Shown here: piece after piece, positions 37,392 to 50,732 of the stretch | Layout: each line of letters starts with the position of its first letter | How positions within the stretch are numbered: the stretch's first letter is position 1 | Assembly: GCF_002135345.1 (NCBI RefSeq) | Contig: NZ_NEGI01000005.1 | Location: forward strand, 248,001 to 312,000 | From: Acinetobacter sp. ANC 4648 | Lineage (GTDB): Bacteria > Pseudomonadota > Gammaproteobacteria > Pseudomonadales > Moraxellaceae | DNA length: 64,000 nt | Direction of reading: 5' to 3' | Notes under the pieces: model-generated | What the model was told of the DNA's origin: nothing | The model's input: only the letters and a program-made list of their open reading frames with translations | Database searches by the model: none | Made by a program: the position numbers and the translations under genes

Positions 37392-38558
37392 TTACGCTTT
37401 CACTGCAGCAACAACTTTTTCTGCGGCATTGGCTAAGCCATTCGCAGAAATCAATTTAAGACCCGATTCATCCAGTAATTTAGCACCCAATTCAGCATTA
37501 TTCCCTTCCAAGCGAACAACCACAGGTACTGTTACATTTACCTCTTGAACCGCTGCAATAATTGCTTCTGCAATCATGTCACAACGTACAATTCCACCAA
37601 AAATATTAATCAGAACAGCTTGCACAGATGTATCTGACAAAATAATTTTAAAGGCTTCAATCACGCGCTCTTTCGTTGCACCACCACCAACATCTAGGAA
37701 GTTTGCTGGTTGTCCTCCATATAGTTTAATGATGTCCATCGTTGCCATAGCAAGACCAGCACCATTGACCATACAGCCAATATTACCTTCAAGTGCCACA
37801 TAGTTAAGGTCAAATTCAGAAGCTTTTAGCTCACGCTCATTTTCCTGTGATTTATCACGCATTGCTGCAATTTCAGGTAAACGATATAAAGCATTGGAAT
37901 CAATCCCTACTTTGGCATCAACACAAAGAATATCGCCATTTTCACGAACAGATAGTGGATTAATTTCGAATAATGCAAAATCATTTTCAACAAATGCTTT
38001 ATATGCACCAGTCATAATCGTCACAAATTGATTAATTTGCTTGTCTTTCAAACCTAGAGCAAAAGCGACTTCACGAGCTTGAAAAGGCATCAATCCAACT
38101 AAGGGATCGACTTCAACTTTTATAATTTTTTCAGGGGTTTCTTCGGCAACTTTTTCAATTTCAACACCACCTTCAGTCGATGCCATAAAAGTCACACGAC
38201 GGGATGAACGATCCACCACTGCACCAAGGTATAATTCGCGCACTACAGGATAGACATCTTCGCAAATTAAAAGACTATTCACAGGTTGCCCATTGGCATC
38301 GGTTTGATAAGTTACCAGCCGTGTACCAATAATACTATTTGCATAATTAGCAACTTCTTCTTTGGATTTAGCAACTTTCACACCACCCGCTTTCCCACGA
38401 CCACCGGCATGAACTTGGGCTTTCATGACTGCAAATTTACCGCCCAATTGTTCAAATGCTGCTACTGCTTCTTCTGCATTACGTGCAAGAATACCCTCTT
38501 GAACGGGCATACCATATTTTTTTAACAGTGCTTTAGCTTGATATTCGTGTAGATTCAT
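37392..38558 (-). CDS. sucC: succinate-CoA ligase, beta subunit
   Basis: The 388-residue ATP-grasp subunit starts [19 protein letters not shown] and contains [16 protein letters not shown], the metal-binding FEINPLS, and the nucleotide and phosphohistidine-contacting [13 protein letters not shown]. Standard length. Transcribed from the same strand as lpd, but a terminator hairpin and 170 bases lie between them, so sucCD may have its own promoter. Confidence 0.97.
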   Translation of the reverse strand: MNLHEYQAKALLKKYGMPVQEGILARNAEEAVAAFEQLGGKFAVMKAQVHAGGRGKAGGVKVAKSKEEVANYANSIIGTRLVTYQTDANGQPVNSLLICEDVYPVVRELYLGAVVDRSSRRVTFMASTEGGVEIEKVAEETPEKIIKVEVDPLVGLMPFQAREVAFALGLKDKQINQFVTIMTGAYKAFVENDFALFEINPLSVRENGDILCVDAKVGIDSNALYRLPEIAAMRDKSQENERELKASEFDLNYVALEGNIGCMVNGAGLAMATMDIIKLYGGQPANFLDVGGGATKERVIEAFKIILSDTSVQAVLINIFGGIVRCDMIAEAIIAAVQEVNVTVPVVVRLEGNNAELGAKLLDESGLKLISANGLANAAEKVVAAVKA

Positions 38559-38698
38559 TTATTTACCTTTTTACTACTTATTTACGTTGTTATTACTTAC
38601 CAATACTTAAACGTCTATCTTTATAAATATTGGTATTTTTAAAAATTCTTATCTTTATTTTTAGATGATTTTTCAATTAAACACAACCACCAAAACAA

Positions 38699-38724
38699 AA
38701 AAGAGCGACCTAAGCCGCTCTTTT
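38699..38724 (-). terminator. terminator between lpd and sucC
   Basis: AAAAGAGCG and CGCTCTTTT pair around an 8-base loop, adjacent to the lpd stop codon, with runs of A and T on both sides. Confidence 0.8.
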
Positions 38725-38728
38725 TTTC

Positions 38729-40195
<1,467 letters not shown>

Positions 40196-40225
40196 CTATC
40201 TTGGATATTATTTTAATGGTCGGTA

Positions 40226-41431
40226 TTAAAGATCAAGAATAAGTCTAGCTGGTTCTTCTAACAATTCTTTGATTGTTACAAGGAAACCTACAGCTTCTTT
40301 ACCATCGATTAAACGGTGATCATAAGAAAGTGCTAGATACATCATTGGCAAGATTTCTACTTGACCATTTACTGCCATTGGACGTTCTTGAATTTTATGC
40401 ATACCCAAGATAGCCGTTTGTGGCGTATTCAAAATTGGTGTAGATAATAATGAACCGAACGTACCACCATTGGTAATAGTGAATGTACCGCCAGTCATAT
40501 CTTCAATACCCAATTTACCATCACGCGCTTTACCAGCGTATGCACGGATACCGTTTTCAACTTCAGCATAGTTCATGCGATCTGTATCACGAAGAACAGG
40601 AACAACTAAACCGCGCTCAGAAGATACAGCTACACCGATGTCGTAGTAACCGTGGTAAACAATGTCTTCGCCATCAATTGATGCATTCACTGCTGGGTAG
40701 CGTTTAAGCGCTTCAGTCGCAGCTTTAACGAAGAATGACATGAATCCAAGACGTGCGCCATGACGTTTTTCGAACGCATCTTTAAATTGTGCACGCATTT
40801 CCATGATTGGTTTCATGTTCACTTCATTGAATGTAGTGAGCATTGCAGTTTGTTGCGTTGCAGCAAGAAGACGTTCAGCAACACGCTTACGAAGACGCGT
40901 CATCGGAACACGTTTTTCAATACGTTCACCAACTGCAACGCTTAATGGCGATACAGCAGGTTTTGTTTGATGATTTGTAACGTCTTCTTTTGTAATACGA
41001 CCACCACGACCAGTTCCTGCGACATCACCAGCAGCAATGCCAGTTTCAGTGAGTGCTTTACGTACTGCAGGAGCTTGATCTTGCACCTGAGCTCGTTCAA
41101 CCACAGGTGCAGCACCTGCTTCAGTTTGTGCAGCAGCTTGCTCAACTTTCTGTTCAGACTGAACAGCCTGAGTTTGAGCAGCGCCAGATACAGCACCTTC
41201 TTCAAACTGAGCAATTACTTCAGAAGATAGTACAGTGTCACCTTCATTTTTAATAATTGCAGAAATTGTACCATCAGCAGGAGCAACGACTTCCAAAACT
41301 ACTTTATCAGTTTCAATATCACAAATCACTTCGTCACGTGAAACTGCTTCACCTGGCTGTTTGTGCCAAGTTGCGATTGTTCCGTCAGCAACTGATTCTG
41401 GGAATACCGGTGCTTTAATTTCGGTTGCCAT
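40226..41431 (-). CDS. sucB: 2-oxoglutarate dehydrogenase E2 (dihydrolipoyl succinyltransferase)
   Basis: The 401-residue E2 has one lipoyl domain (about 3-75) with the lipoylated Lys in ETDKVVLEV, an Ala/Gln-rich linker, a peripheral subunit-binding domain (about 118-155) and a catalytic domain ending with HRLIDGKEA. It shares the base at 41431 with the sucA stop, so the two are translationally coupled. Confidence 0.97.
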   Translation of the reverse strand: MATEIKAPVFPESVADGTIATWHKQPGEAVSRDEVICDIETDKVVLEVVAPADGTISAIIKNEGDTVLSSEVIAQFEEGAVSGAAQTQAVQSEQKVEQAAAQTEAGAAPVVERAQVQDQAPAVRKALTETGIAAGDVAGTGRGGRITKEDVTNHQTKPAVSPLSVAVGERIEKRVPMTRLRKRVAERLLAATQQTAMLTTFNEVNMKPIMEMRAQFKDAFEKRHGARLGFMSFFVKAATEALKRYPAVNASIDGEDIVYHGYYDIGVAVSSERGLVVPVLRDTDRMNYAEVENGIRAYAGKARDGKLGIEDMTGGTFTITNGGTFGSLLSTPILNTPQTAILGMHKIQERPMAVNGQVEILPMMYLALSYDHRLIDGKEAVGFLVTIKELLEEPARLILDL

Positions 41432-44268
41432 TATTTAGTTTCTCCTGATTGATCAGCTACGATCGCAAGTGCGTCATTAACGAGCTGAGCTTGTTGTTTT
41501 GCATGTAAATATGGTGAACCACAAGCCGGTGCAGCAGAAGCATCACGACCTGCATAACTGATACGAACGTGCTGACCAGATTTCATTACACCTTCATATA
41601 AGCGTGGCGCAATGAATAACCAAGCACCTTGGTTTTTCGGCTCTTCTTGACACCAAACCAATTCTTGGATATTTGGATACGTTGCAAGCACTTCGGCAAG
41701 ACGTTGTTCTGGGTATGGATACAATTGTTCAACACGAACAAGTGCAATATTCAAGTTTTGTTCACGACGTTTTTCAAGTAAGTCGTAATACACTTTACCA
41801 CCACAAAGAACCAGACGTGTTACATCTGCTTTGTTGATTTGATCCACTTCATCAATCACGGTTTGGAATGTACCCGTTGCAAGCTCTTCTAAAGTAGAGG
41901 TTGCGAGTTTGTGACGAAGCAATGACTTCGGAGAAGTCACGATCATTGGCTTACGAATTGGACGAATCGCTTGACGACGCATTGCATGGAAAATCTGTGC
42001 AGGTGTCGTTGGCGTGATCACTTGCATATTGTCTTCAGCACATAGCTGTAAGAAACGTTCTAAACGTGCAGATGAATGCTCTGGACCTTGACCTTCAAAA
42101 CCATGTGGAAGAAGCATGGTTAAACCACAGACACGTTCCCATTTTGTTTCGCCAGAAGCAATGAATTGATCAATAACAACCTGAGCACAGTTAGCGAAGT
42201 CACCAAACTGAGCTTCCCAAATCACTAAGCTTTTCGGTAAAGTCGTTGCATAACCATATTCAAATGCAAGCACCGCCATTTCTGACAACAACGAGTCATA
42301 AATTGCAGTACGTGGTTGGTTTTCTTTAATATGGCAAAGCGGAATATAAACAGAACCATCAACTTGATTATGTAATTTTGCATGACGATGTGAGAATGTA
42401 CCACGACCAACATCTTCACCTGTCAAACGAACCAAATAACCATCATCAAGGATCGTTGCATACGCTAAAACTTCTGCAGCGCCCCAATTCAATGGCATTT
42501 CACCTGTTTGCATTTTCAAGCGATCATCAATCACTTTTGATACTTGACGTTGCATTACAAAGCCTTCAGGAAGCTCGCGCATTTTTGTGCCGAGTTCTTT
42601 TAAGCGTTCGATTGGGAATGTAGTATCCCAAACATCTGTATAGTCATGACCTAAATAAGGTGACCAATCGACAAACATTTTGTGGTTTGGCTCAAGTACC
42701 AGTGCATTCGCAACGTGTTTACCCGCTTCTAAATCAGCACGGTACTTTTCAACCATAGCATCCGCTGAAGAACGATCTAAAACATTTTCTTGAACCAATT
42801 GATCTGCATAAAGCGTACGTGTGGTCGCTTTTTTGTTAATCACTTGATACATCATGGGTTGAGTTGCAGCTGGCTCATCCGCTTCGTTATGACCACGACG
42901 ACGGTAGCAGAACATATCAATCACAACATCTTTACGGAATGTATGACGGAAATCATGTGCCAATTGTGCAACAAATAATACAGATTCAGGATCATCACCA
43001 TTGACATGGAAAATTGGAGCCTGAATCATTTTCGCGATGTCTGTACAGTATTCTGTAGAACGTGCATCACGTGGATCAGATGTTGTAAAACCAACTTGGT
43101 TATTCACAACAATATGAACTGTACCACCCACGGTATAACCACGAGTTTGTGACATTTGGAAGGTTTCTTGGTTTACACCTTGACCTGCAAATGCAGCATC
43201 ACCATGAACGATTACTGGTAATACATCATCACCACCAATGTCTTTACGACGTACTTGGCGTGCACGTACAGAACCTTCAACTACAGGTCCAACGATTTCT
43301 AAATGCGATGGATTAAACGCCAATGCCAAATGAACTTCGCCACCTGAAGTCATTACGTTTGAAGAAAAACCTTGGTGGTACTTAACGTCACCAGAACCTT
43401 TCTTATGAATTGATTTACCTTCAAACTCACCAAATAAATCAGCTGGGTTTTTACCCATGATGTTTACAAGTAAGTTTAAACGACCACGGTGTGGCATACC
43501 AATAACGACTTCTTTACAACCTACAGTACCTGCACGTTGAATCAGCTCGTTCACCATTGGAATAAAAGACTCACCGCCTTCAACACCAAAACGTTTTGCA
43601 CCCACATATTTATTGCCGAGGAATTTTTCTAGACCCTCAGCAGCTGTCAGACGCTCTAAGACGTGTTTCTTTTGCTCAGCAGAATAACCAAATTGACCAC
43701 GTGTACTTTCAAGACGCTGCTGAATCCAACGTTTTTCTTTGGTATCAACAATATGCATGTATTCCACACCAATAGAAGCACAATACGTTGCTTCCATGGC
43801 ATTCACCATTTCACCCAAAGTCGCTTCAGACTTACCGAGTGCAAGATTACCTGCATTAAATACTGTATCTAAATCTGACTTGGTTAAACCATGCGCAGCA
43901 AGATCTAAATCTGGCACGTCTTCACGTTTAGCCAAACCTAAAGGATCTAATTTTGCTTTTTGATGGCCACGATTACGATAAGCCGCAATCAGTTGCAATA
44001 CGCCAATTTGACGACGTTCATGCTCAGTACTTACTTCACTTTGCACAACTGGCTGAACGCGATTTGAATTACGACCTAATAATAAGAATTGCTCACGAAT
44101 ATTTCCGTGAGGTTGGTCACCTTTTGGAAATTTATCAAAATATTCGCGCCAATCATCACCGACAGATGTTGGAGAAGATAGGTACTGCTCGTAAAGCTCT
44201 TCAATATACGCTGCACTATCAGCGGAAAGTTCAGTATCGAGACGCATTGCGTCAGCAACTTCTTGCAT
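41431..44268 (-). CDS. sucA: 2-oxoglutarate dehydrogenase E1
   Basis: The 945-residue ThDP-dependent subunit decarboxylates 2-oxoglutarate and transfers the succinyl group to SucB. It has the N-terminal E2-binding helix region ([13 protein letters not shown]), the [13 protein letters not shown] motif, [14 protein letters not shown] and the C-terminal EEPKNQGAW segment. The length is near the E. coli protein (933). It begins the suc unit, 576 bases from sdhB. Confidence 0.97.
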   Translation of the reverse strand: MQEVADAMRLDTELSADSAAYIEELYEQYLSSPTSVGDDWREYFDKFPKGDQPHGNIREQFLLLGRNSNRVQPVVQSEVSTEHERRQIGVLQLIAAYRNRGHQKAKLDPLGLAKREDVPDLDLAAHGLTKSDLDTVFNAGNLALGKSEATLGEMVNAMEATYCASIGVEYMHIVDTKEKRWIQQRLESTRGQFGYSAEQKKHVLERLTAAEGLEKFLGNKYVGAKRFGVEGGESFIPMVNELIQRAGTVGCKEVVIGMPHRGRLNLLVNIMGKNPADLFGEFEGKSIHKKGSGDVKYHQGFSSNVMTSGGEVHLALAFNPSHLEIVGPVVEGSVRARQVRRKDIGGDDVLPVIVHGDAAFAGQGVNQETFQMSQTRGYTVGGTVHIVVNNQVGFTTSDPRDARSTEYCTDIAKMIQAPIFHVNGDDPESVLFVAQLAHDFRHTFRKDVVIDMFCYRRRGHNEADEPAATQPMMYQVINKKATTRTLYADQLVQENVLDRSSADAMVEKYRADLEAGKHVANALVLEPNHKMFVDWSPYLGHDYTDVWDTTFPIERLKELGTKMRELPEGFVMQRQVSKVIDDRLKMQTGEMPLNWGAAEVLAYATILDDGYLVRLTGEDVGRGTFSHRHAKLHNQVDGSVYIPLCHIKENQPRTAIYDSLLSEMAVLAFEYGYATTLPKSLVIWEAQFGDFANCAQVVIDQFIASGETKWERVCGLTMLLPHGFEGQGPEHSSARLERFLQLCAEDNMQVITPTTPAQIFHAMRRQAIRPIRKPMIVTSPKSLLRHKLATSTLEELATGTFQTVIDEVDQINKADVTRLVLCGGKVYYDLLEKRREQNLNIALVRVEQLYPYPEQRLAEVLATYPNIQELVWCQEEPKNQGAWLFIAPRLYEGVMKSGQHVRISYAGRDASAAPACGSPYLHAKQQAQLVNDALAIVADQSGETK

Positions 44269-44800
44269 TTATGGACCCATTTCCTATTGCAAAACATTAC
44301 AGGCTGCTTTTTAAGCAAACCCATGATTGATAATGCCAAATTGGTAAATTGACATTCACCCTTGCTGGTTCTAACGACCACAGAGTGTTGTACACATTAG
44401 ATTTTCACTAACATGTGCCATGAATCATAACGCCTTCATTGGCATTATCATTCACTATATACCCGACCAAAATCGAGCAATTTTTTGCAAATCGACTTAG
44501 AAAAGCGAATTCCGCGAGTTAACTTTTCTAAAGCGATTGAACATTCATCTGAACTATTAATTTATATACTGATCTCAAACTTTCATATGTTGAAAAAATG
44601 TACATTAAAACAGTCGCTTTTTTCACATATAGAAGTTTGTTAGATGCTAACACGAACTTAACTGTCAATTGATTTTTTTGACACATACCATCCATAAATT
44701 AGCTAAATACATATCAAAATTTATCTATTAGTATATGAGGCTTTATATAAAATATTTCAATTACCTCTATCTCTGAATAAATCACTTTTTTAAATAAATA
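44269..44800. other. 532-base gap between sucA and the sdhB terminator
   Basis: A+T-rich; it must carry the suc promoter. I see no gene. Confidence 0.5.
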
Positions 44801-44836
44801 AAAAAGAGCGCACATTTTCCAATGTGCGCTCTTTTT
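44801..44836. terminator. strong terminator after sdhB
   Basis: AAAAAGAGCGCACATT pairs perfectly over 16 bases with AATGTGCGCTCTTTTT around a TTCC loop. It separates the sdh and suc transcripts. Confidence 0.92.
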
Positions 44837-44844
44837 TTGAAGTA

Positions 44845-45555
44845 TTAACCTGCTTGGTCGAGCAACATGCTACGGATATGACCAATCGCTTTCGTTGGGT
44901 TCAAACCTTTAGGACAAACTGATACACAGTTCATAATACCTTTACAACGGAATAGACTGAATGGATCATCCAAACGAGACAAACGGTCTTGAGTTGCTGT
45001 ATCACGCGAATCAATAATGAAACGGTATGCATTCAACAATGCTGAAGGACCCAAGAATTTATCAGGGTTCCACCAGAATGATGGGCACGCTGTTGAACAA
45101 CATGCACATAAAATACATTCATACAAACCATTTAAATGATCACGTTCTTCAGGAGACTGTAAACGCTCACGTGGTGGTGTAGGCTGATTATTAATTAGGA
45201 ATGGCTGAATTTTGTCATACTGATCGTAGAACTGATTCATATCCACAACTAAATCTTTAACCACCGGCAAACCTGGTAATGGACGAACGGTAATCACATC
45301 TGGTAAATCATTGAGATTCCACAAACATGCTAGACCATTTTTACCATTAATATTCACACCATCGGAACCACAGATCCCTTCACGGCATGAACGACGGAAA
45401 GTTAAAGTTTCATCTTGAACTTTCAATGCAAGAAGCGCATCAAGCAACATACGATGCTTATCCGTCAACTCTAGCGTATAGGTCTGCATGTACGGTGCTT
45501 TATCCTTATCAGGATCATAGCGATAGATATGAAATGTACGAGTACCTCTACTCAT
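44845..45555 (-). CDS. sdhB: succinate dehydrogenase iron-sulfur subunit
   Basis: The 236-residue subunit has all three clusters: [2Fe-2S] in CREGICGSDG with the later NGLAC, [4Fe-4S] in CILCACCSTACP, and [3Fe-4S] with CKGIMNCVSVCPKGLNP. It relays electrons from SdhA to the quinone site. It is 14 bases downstream of sdhA, and a strong terminator follows its stop. Confidence 0.97.
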   Translation of the reverse strand: MSRGTRTFHIYRYDPDKDKAPYMQTYTLELTDKHRMLLDALLALKVQDETLTFRRSCREGICGSDGVNINGKNGLACLWNLNDLPDVITVRPLPGLPVVKDLVVDMNQFYDQYDKIQPFLINNQPTPPRERLQSPEERDHLNGLYECILCACCSTACPSFWWNPDKFLGPSALLNAYRFIIDSRDTATQDRLSRLDDPFSLFRCKGIMNCVSVCPKGLNPTKAIGHIRSMLLDQAG

Positions 45556-45569
45556 CTTTATTCTCCTGA

Positions 45570-47405
45570 TTAGAATGTACGTGGTGCTGGTGGAATTGGA
45601 TCAACCGTTAACGGGTTGAAACGCACTGGCTTATACTCCAGACGATTGTCTGATGAATACCACAAAGTATGCTTCATCCACTCATCATCACGACGTCCGT
45701 AAGAATAAGTTGGGTGATCTGCTGGCAATTCATAATCAACAACAGTATGTGCACCGCGACATTCTTTACGAGCAGCAGCAGAAATGAGCGTCGCTTTCGC
45801 AACTTCATAAATATTTTCTACTTCTAAAGCTTCAACACGCGCGGTGTTAAACACTTTAGATTTGTCTTTTAAATGAATGTTACGAACACGTGGTGCAATC
45901 GCAAGAATCTCTTTCACACCTTTATCAAGCAATGCTTGAGTACGGAATACACCCGCATGGTCTTGAACGATGTCACGAATTGCATCTGCAACTTCTTGTG
46001 CGTTTTCACCTGAAGTCGAATCATCTAAATGATTAATACGCTTCATAGTATCTACAAGCACATTGGTTGGTAATGGCACATATTCATCACCGTGATGTTT
46101 AGTCACGTAATCAATAATGTGTTCACCCGCAGCTTTACCAAATACCACTAAATCAAGTAGAGAGTTGGTACCCAAACGGTTTGCACCATGTACAGATACA
46201 CAAGAACACTCACCAATCGCATAGAAGCCTTTCACAGGTTGAGTATAGTTATCAGTTCCTGCAACAGGCGTAACTACTTGACCATGAATATTCGTCGGAA
46301 TACCGCCCATTTGATAATGAATGGTCGGCACGACTGGAATTGGTTCTTTAGTGATATCTACGTTTGCAAATTTCTTACCAATCTCAAATACAGATGGTAA
46401 GCGCTTCATAATCGTATCTGCACCTAAGTGAGTCATATCCAAAAGAATATAATCACCTTTAGGACCACAACCACGGCCTTCTTTGATTTCTTGATCCATA
46501 GAGCGTGATACGAAATCACGTGGAGCCAAATCTTTCAAAGTTGGAGCATAACGCTCCATGAATGGTTCGCCGTCTTTGTTACGAAGGATTGCACCTTCAC
46601 CACGACAACCTTCAGTTAACAATACGCCTGCGCCAGCAACACCCGTTGGGTGGAACTGCCAGAATTCCATATCTTGTAATGGTATACCTGCACGCGCTGC
46701 CATACCAAGACCGTCACCCGTATTGATATAAGCATTAGTTGATGCACGGTAAACACGACCAGCACCACCAGTAGCAAACAATGTAGCTTTACCTTGGAAT
46801 ACCGCAATATTACCTGTTTCTTGGTCAATTGCTGTCACACCAAGTACATCACCATTTTCATCACGAATAAGATCAAGTGCGATCCATTCTACGAAAAATT
46901 GCGTACCCATTTTTACATTGCTTTGATACAGCGTATGTAATAGTGCATGACCAGTACGGTCAGCAGCAGCACATGCACGTGGAACTGGTTTTTCACCATA
47001 GTTCGCAGAGTGACCACCGAATGGACGTTGGTAAATTGTACCATCGGCATTACGGTCAAATGGCATACCCATGTGTTCTAATTCATAAACCACTTTTGGT
47101 GCTTCACGACACATAAATTCGATTGCATCTTGGTCACCTAACCAATCAGAACCCTTTACCGTGTCATAAAAGTGATAATGCCAGTTATCTTCTTGCATAT
47201 TACCAAGAGATGCACCAATACCACCTTGCGCCGCAACAGTATGAGAACGTGTTGGGAATACTTTGGTTAGTACTGCCACTTTCAAGCCTGCTTGAGCAAG
47301 TTGATATGAAGCACGCATACCAGAACCACCACCACCGACAATAACTGCATCGAAAGTTTGGCTTGGAATATTTGAATAATCTTCTTTAGGGGTTATAGCG
47401 CCCAT
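45570..47405 (-). CDS. sdhA: succinate dehydrogenase flavoprotein subunit
   Basis: The 611-residue subunit has the FAD motif VGGGGSGMRAS and covalent FAD attachment at His55 in TRSHTVAAQGG. The catalytic HPTGVAGAG and late HGANRLGTNSLLD segments are present. It oxidises succinate to fumarate at the inner face of the membrane. The start is 12 bases after the sdhD stop, consistent with an sdhCDAB operon. Confidence 0.98.
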   Translation of the reverse strand: MGAITPKEDYSNIPSQTFDAVIVGGGGSGMRASYQLAQAGLKVAVLTKVFPTRSHTVAAQGGIGASLGNMQEDNWHYHFYDTVKGSDWLGDQDAIEFMCREAPKVVYELEHMGMPFDRNADGTIYQRPFGGHSANYGEKPVPRACAAADRTGHALLHTLYQSNVKMGTQFFVEWIALDLIRDENGDVLGVTAIDQETGNIAVFQGKATLFATGGAGRVYRASTNAYINTGDGLGMAARAGIPLQDMEFWQFHPTGVAGAGVLLTEGCRGEGAILRNKDGEPFMERYAPTLKDLAPRDFVSRSMDQEIKEGRGCGPKGDYILLDMTHLGADTIMKRLPSVFEIGKKFANVDITKEPIPVVPTIHYQMGGIPTNIHGQVVTPVAGTDNYTQPVKGFYAIGECSCVSVHGANRLGTNSLLDLVVFGKAAGEHIIDYVTKHHGDEYVPLPTNVLVDTMKRINHLDDSTSGENAQEVADAIRDIVQDHAGVFRTQALLDKGVKEILAIAPRVRNIHLKDKSKVFNTARVEALEVENIYEVAKATLISAAARKECRGAHTVVDYELPADHPTYSYGRRDDEWMKHTLWYSSDNRLEYKPVRFNPLTVDPIPPAPRTF

Positions 47406-47417
47406 GACATCTTCCTA

Positions 47418-47783
47418 TCAATTCGCCCAAAAAATCTGGATGACCCAGATTGCATATGCAAGTACAGCAATAATTACTGCTGACGTCAGCACGAGGCGTA
47501 AACCTGAAGCTGAAGGACCCATTTGACGAGTAGTCACATAGTCAGTGAATACTTGCCACATACCAATCCAAGCATGTGCAACAAGAGATAAGACTGCCAA
47601 TAAAGAAAAAATCTTCATTGGTAGAGTCATCATAAAGCCTTTCCATTGTTCGTAGTCGAATCCGCCATGGCAAAGAATCCAACCAAAGACCACAACAGTA
47701 TAAACAGCGAGTACAACAGCACTGACGCGTTGGAGATACCAATCGCGAGAACCTGAACCCGTTAAACCTGTAGCACTTTTCAT
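47418..47783 (-). CDS. sdhD: succinate dehydrogenase membrane anchor D
   Basis: From ATG 47783 the product is 121 residues with three membrane helices (about 22-40, 60-80 and 92-115). The start MKSATGLTGSGSRDWYLQRVSAVV matches the SdhD N-terminus with the conserved Trp-Tyr-x-Gln-Arg. The ATG shares one base with the sdhC stop (TAATG). The in-frame upstream codon lies inside sdhC and is not used. With SdhC it anchors the complex and binds heme b and quinone. Confidence 0.93.
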   Translation of the reverse strand: MKSATGLTGSGSRDWYLQRVSAVVLAVYTVVVFGWILCHGGFDYEQWKGFMMTLPMKIFSLLAVLSLVAHAWIGMWQVFTDYVTTRQMGPSASGLRLVLTSAVIIAVLAYAIWVIQIFWAN

Positions 47784-48181
47784 TAGAGAACAATCCATAC
47801 AAATGCTGCAACGATACAAACTGCAGACAAGATCAATGAAATAGTAGCTGCAATACGACCACTTTGCAGCTCTTCTGCAATACCTTGGTCAGCAAGTAAG
47901 TGCTTAATACCCGCAATAAAGTGGAAAATTAAACCGGCTACAAATACCCATACGATAAAGCGTACAACGAAGCCACCGAAGATTGCTTGCACTTGCGCAA
48001 AACCTTCTGGCGAAGACAAAGACTTGTCTAAAAGCCACAATAGTACCGGTACGAGTAAAAATACGATGACACCAGAAAGACGGTGTAGAATTGATGCAAT
48101 AGCCACAGGGGATTTTAAGTTTACGTCTAAAACTTGACCCATGGACAAATTGACAGGTCTGTTGCTTTTCACAGCGGGCAT
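47783..48181 (-). CDS. sdhC: succinate dehydrogenase cytochrome b556 subunit C
   Basis: The 132-residue membrane subunit starts with RPVNLS and has the quinone-site motif ILHRLSG and a heme-ligand His in HFIAGIKHLLAD. It has three transmembrane helices. It is first in sdhCDAB, divergent from gltA with a 1,051-base gap. Confidence 0.94.
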   Translation of the reverse strand: MPAVKSNRPVNLSMGQVLDVNLKSPVAIASILHRLSGVIVFLLVPVLLWLLDKSLSSPEGFAQVQAIFGGFVVRFIVWVFVAGLIFHFIAGIKHLLADQGIAEELQSGRIAATISLILSAVCIVAAFVWIVL

Positions 48182-49232
48182 CCTGTAAGTAAAAACTCCA
48201 TCCGGAGTTTGTTGGAATTAATTCGAAGGAAAGCTAGCATTATTAGGCAATTACATGAATCCGCAATGCCTAAACTTATAAACGACACTGAATTATAAAA
48301 CGTGGACTGTTAAAATACAAACGATGCTATTTCGCTTTTTCTTTAAAAAAGAATAGAATAGGAATCATTCACATTTAAACAAGATCATATTCTGCTAAAT
48401 TATTTTAAATTTAATACATTAAATCATTGTTTTGAAATAATATTAAATCTAAAAGCCATCTCCTTTTTAAGGATTTCTATAGATTCTGCAATTTTAGACT
48501 AAAGCACAACAAATCAGGTAAATTCACAGATATGTCATTGATATAACAAATCAACTTTACATTTTAAATTTATAATATTCATTATACTTATAAAACAAAT
48601 CTTATTTTTTAGTAAAAACAGACTCTTGGATTAACAAGATTAAATTCTAAAGTTTATAAAAGAAGCTGTACTTAGCAAATAATTACCTTAGAGCCATCCA
48701 AGTCTTCAAATCTTCTGCTATTTCATTTTAAAAAGTGATTCCCCCACCCCAAGCCGCTCATTTATTCAGCAAAAAACTTTTAAAGACTGTTACTTTTTGA
48801 CCAAATAATTATAAAAATGCAAAAAAATATTTCAAAATCAAAGCTTCATTTTTCTTAGTCAATTACCTTGACCCACAGGATCTAAGTGATGATATTTAGA
48901 TGGTTTTAGCACTTTCACACGCATTAGCGTGAAACTTATTTTTTAAAATAAACAAGCCAAAAAAGTTTTTAAAATACGCTCAGGGCAATTAATTTTCTGC
49001 ACCTATTCTTGAATTTGCCTTATTATACTGAACCGATGCTGTGACATTGACTCATTTCTATGTGATTTTTTGACTAACCTACTGTGGAACGTCACTTTTT
49101 ATCCATAAGTATAATTGACAAAATTTCAGTACTCACTAAGCTTATAGCAATTTTTGATCCGTCTAACTCGTACATTAGAAGATGACGATTTCGAGTTAGA
49201 TACAACATTCACCAGGACAGGAGATCTATTGA
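48182..49232. other. 1,051-base gap between divergent sdhC and gltA
   Basis: Very A+T-rich with no open frame worth calling. A hairpin near 48913-48934 (TTTCACACGC, loop ATTA, GCGTGAAA, then T-rich) looks like a + strand terminator, so a small RNA could end there, but I cannot identify a promoter. The gltA ribosome site AGGAG lies about 9 bases before its ATG. Confidence 0.5.
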
Positions 49233-50510
49233 ATGTCTGAAGCAACTGGCAAAAAAGCCGTATTACAGCTTGATGGCAAAGAAATTGACTTACCAATTTA
49301 CAGCGGCACATTGGGCCCAGATGTAATTGACGTTAAAGATGTATTGGCCGCAGGGCACTTTACTTTTGATCCTGGTTTTATGGCTACAGCGGCTTGCGAG
49401 TCTAAAATTACCTTCATTGATGGTAACAAAGGTGTTCTTTTACACCGTGGCTATCCAATTGATCAACTTGCGACTAAAGCTGACTACTTAGAAACTTGCT
49501 ATTTATTGTTAAATGGTGAGCTTCCAACAGCTGAACAAAAAACTGAATTTGACGCCAAAGTTCGTAACCATACAATGGTTCATGACCAAGTTAGTCGTTT
49601 CTTCAATGGTTTCCGTCGTGATGCTCATCCAATGGCGATCATGGTTGGTGTAGTTGGTGCGCTTTCTGCGTTCTATCACAACAACTTAGACATCGAAAAT
49701 GTTGATCACCGTGAAATTACAGCGATCCGTTTGATTGCTAAAGTTCCTACGCTTGCAGCGTGGAGCTACAAATATACAGTTGGTCAACCGTTTGTTTATC
49801 CACGTAACGATTTAAGCTACGCTGAAAACTTCTTGTACATGATGTTTGCTACACCAGCAGATCGTGATTACAAAGTTAATCCTATTCTTGCTAAAGCAAT
49901 GGATCGTATCTTTACGCTTCATGCTGACCATGAACAAAATGCATCTACGTCTACTGTACGTTTAGCTGGTTCTACTGGTGCTAATCCTTACGCATGTATC
50001 GCTGCGGGTATTTCAGCACTTTGGGGCCCTGCTCACGGCGGCGCAAATGAAGCTGTTCTTAAGATGCTCGATGAAATCGGCACTGTAGAGAACGTTGCTG
50101 GCTTCATGGAAAAAGTAAAAACTAAAGAAGTTAAACTTATGGGCTTCGGTCACCGAGTTTATAAAAACTTCGATCCACGCGCTAAAGTGATGAAACAAAC
50201 TTGTGACGAAGTTCTTGCTGCTCTTGGCATTAACGATCCACAACTTGAACTTGCGATGGAACTTGAACGTATTGCGTTGTCTGACGAATACTTCATTAAA
50301 CGTAACCTATATCCAAACGTAGACTTCTACTCAGGTATCATCCTTAAAGCGATTGGTATCCCAACTGAAATGTTTACTGTAATTTTCGCTCTTGCTCGTA
50401 CTGTTGGTTGGATTAGCCACTGGTTAGAAATGCATAGCGGTCCTTACAAAATTGGTCGTCCACGTCAACTTTACACTGGTGAAGTTCAACGCGATATCCA
50501 AGGTCGTTAA
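49233..50510 (+). CDS. gltA: citrate synthase (type II)
   Basis: The 425-residue hexameric type II enzyme condenses acetyl-CoA with oxaloacetate. Conserved features are the LLHRGYPI N-terminal segment, [12 protein letters not shown] with an active-site His, [15 protein letters not shown], and the catalytic Asp region NVDFYSG. Length is typical for NADH-sensitive citrate synthase. It faces away from the sdh operon, as in Pseudomonas. A terminator follows 20 bases after the stop. Confidence 0.98.
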   Translation: MSEATGKKAVLQLDGKEIDLPIYSGTLGPDVIDVKDVLAAGHFTFDPGFMATAACESKITFIDGNKGVLLHRGYPIDQLATKADYLETCYLLLNGELPTAEQKTEFDAKVRNHTMVHDQVSRFFNGFRRDAHPMAIMVGVVGALSAFYHNNLDIENVDHREITAIRLIAKVPTLAAWSYKYTVGQPFVYPRNDLSYAENFLYMMFATPADRDYKVNPILAKAMDRIFTLHADHEQNASTSTVRLAGSTGANPYACIAAGISALWGPAHGGANEAVLKMLDEIGTVENVAGFMEKVKTKEVKLMGFGHRVYKNFDPRAKVMKQTCDEVLAALGINDPQLELAMELERIALSDEYFIKRNLYPNVDFYSGIILKAIGIPTEMFTVIFALARTVGWISHWLEMHSGPYKIGRPRQLYTGEVQRDIQGR

Positions 50511-50531
50511 TTCGAAAGAATTGATTGATTT

Positions 50532-50559
50532 AAAAAACCACCCTTTCGGGTGGTTTTTT
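50532..50559 (+). terminator. gltA terminator
   Basis: AAAAAACCACCC, loop TTTC, GGGTGGTTTTTT forms a perfect stem with a T tract. Confidence 0.92.
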
Positions 50560-50732
50560 ATTGTCTATTACAAACCTAAATCAGACATTGTTTGAGTTTT
50601 CTATTCATGCATAGCAACTCTCTTCTCGTTATTGTTAGAAAAAAATAGAAATTTTAAATAGTTAAACTAAGATAAAAAACTTAGTATTAGAATATAAACT
50701 TCATTTTTATTACAATCTTGAATCAATACTGC

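Noticed and set aside
44269..44800. Gene between sucA and sdhB
   Set aside because: No open frame longer than short random stretches; it is best seen as a promoter region.
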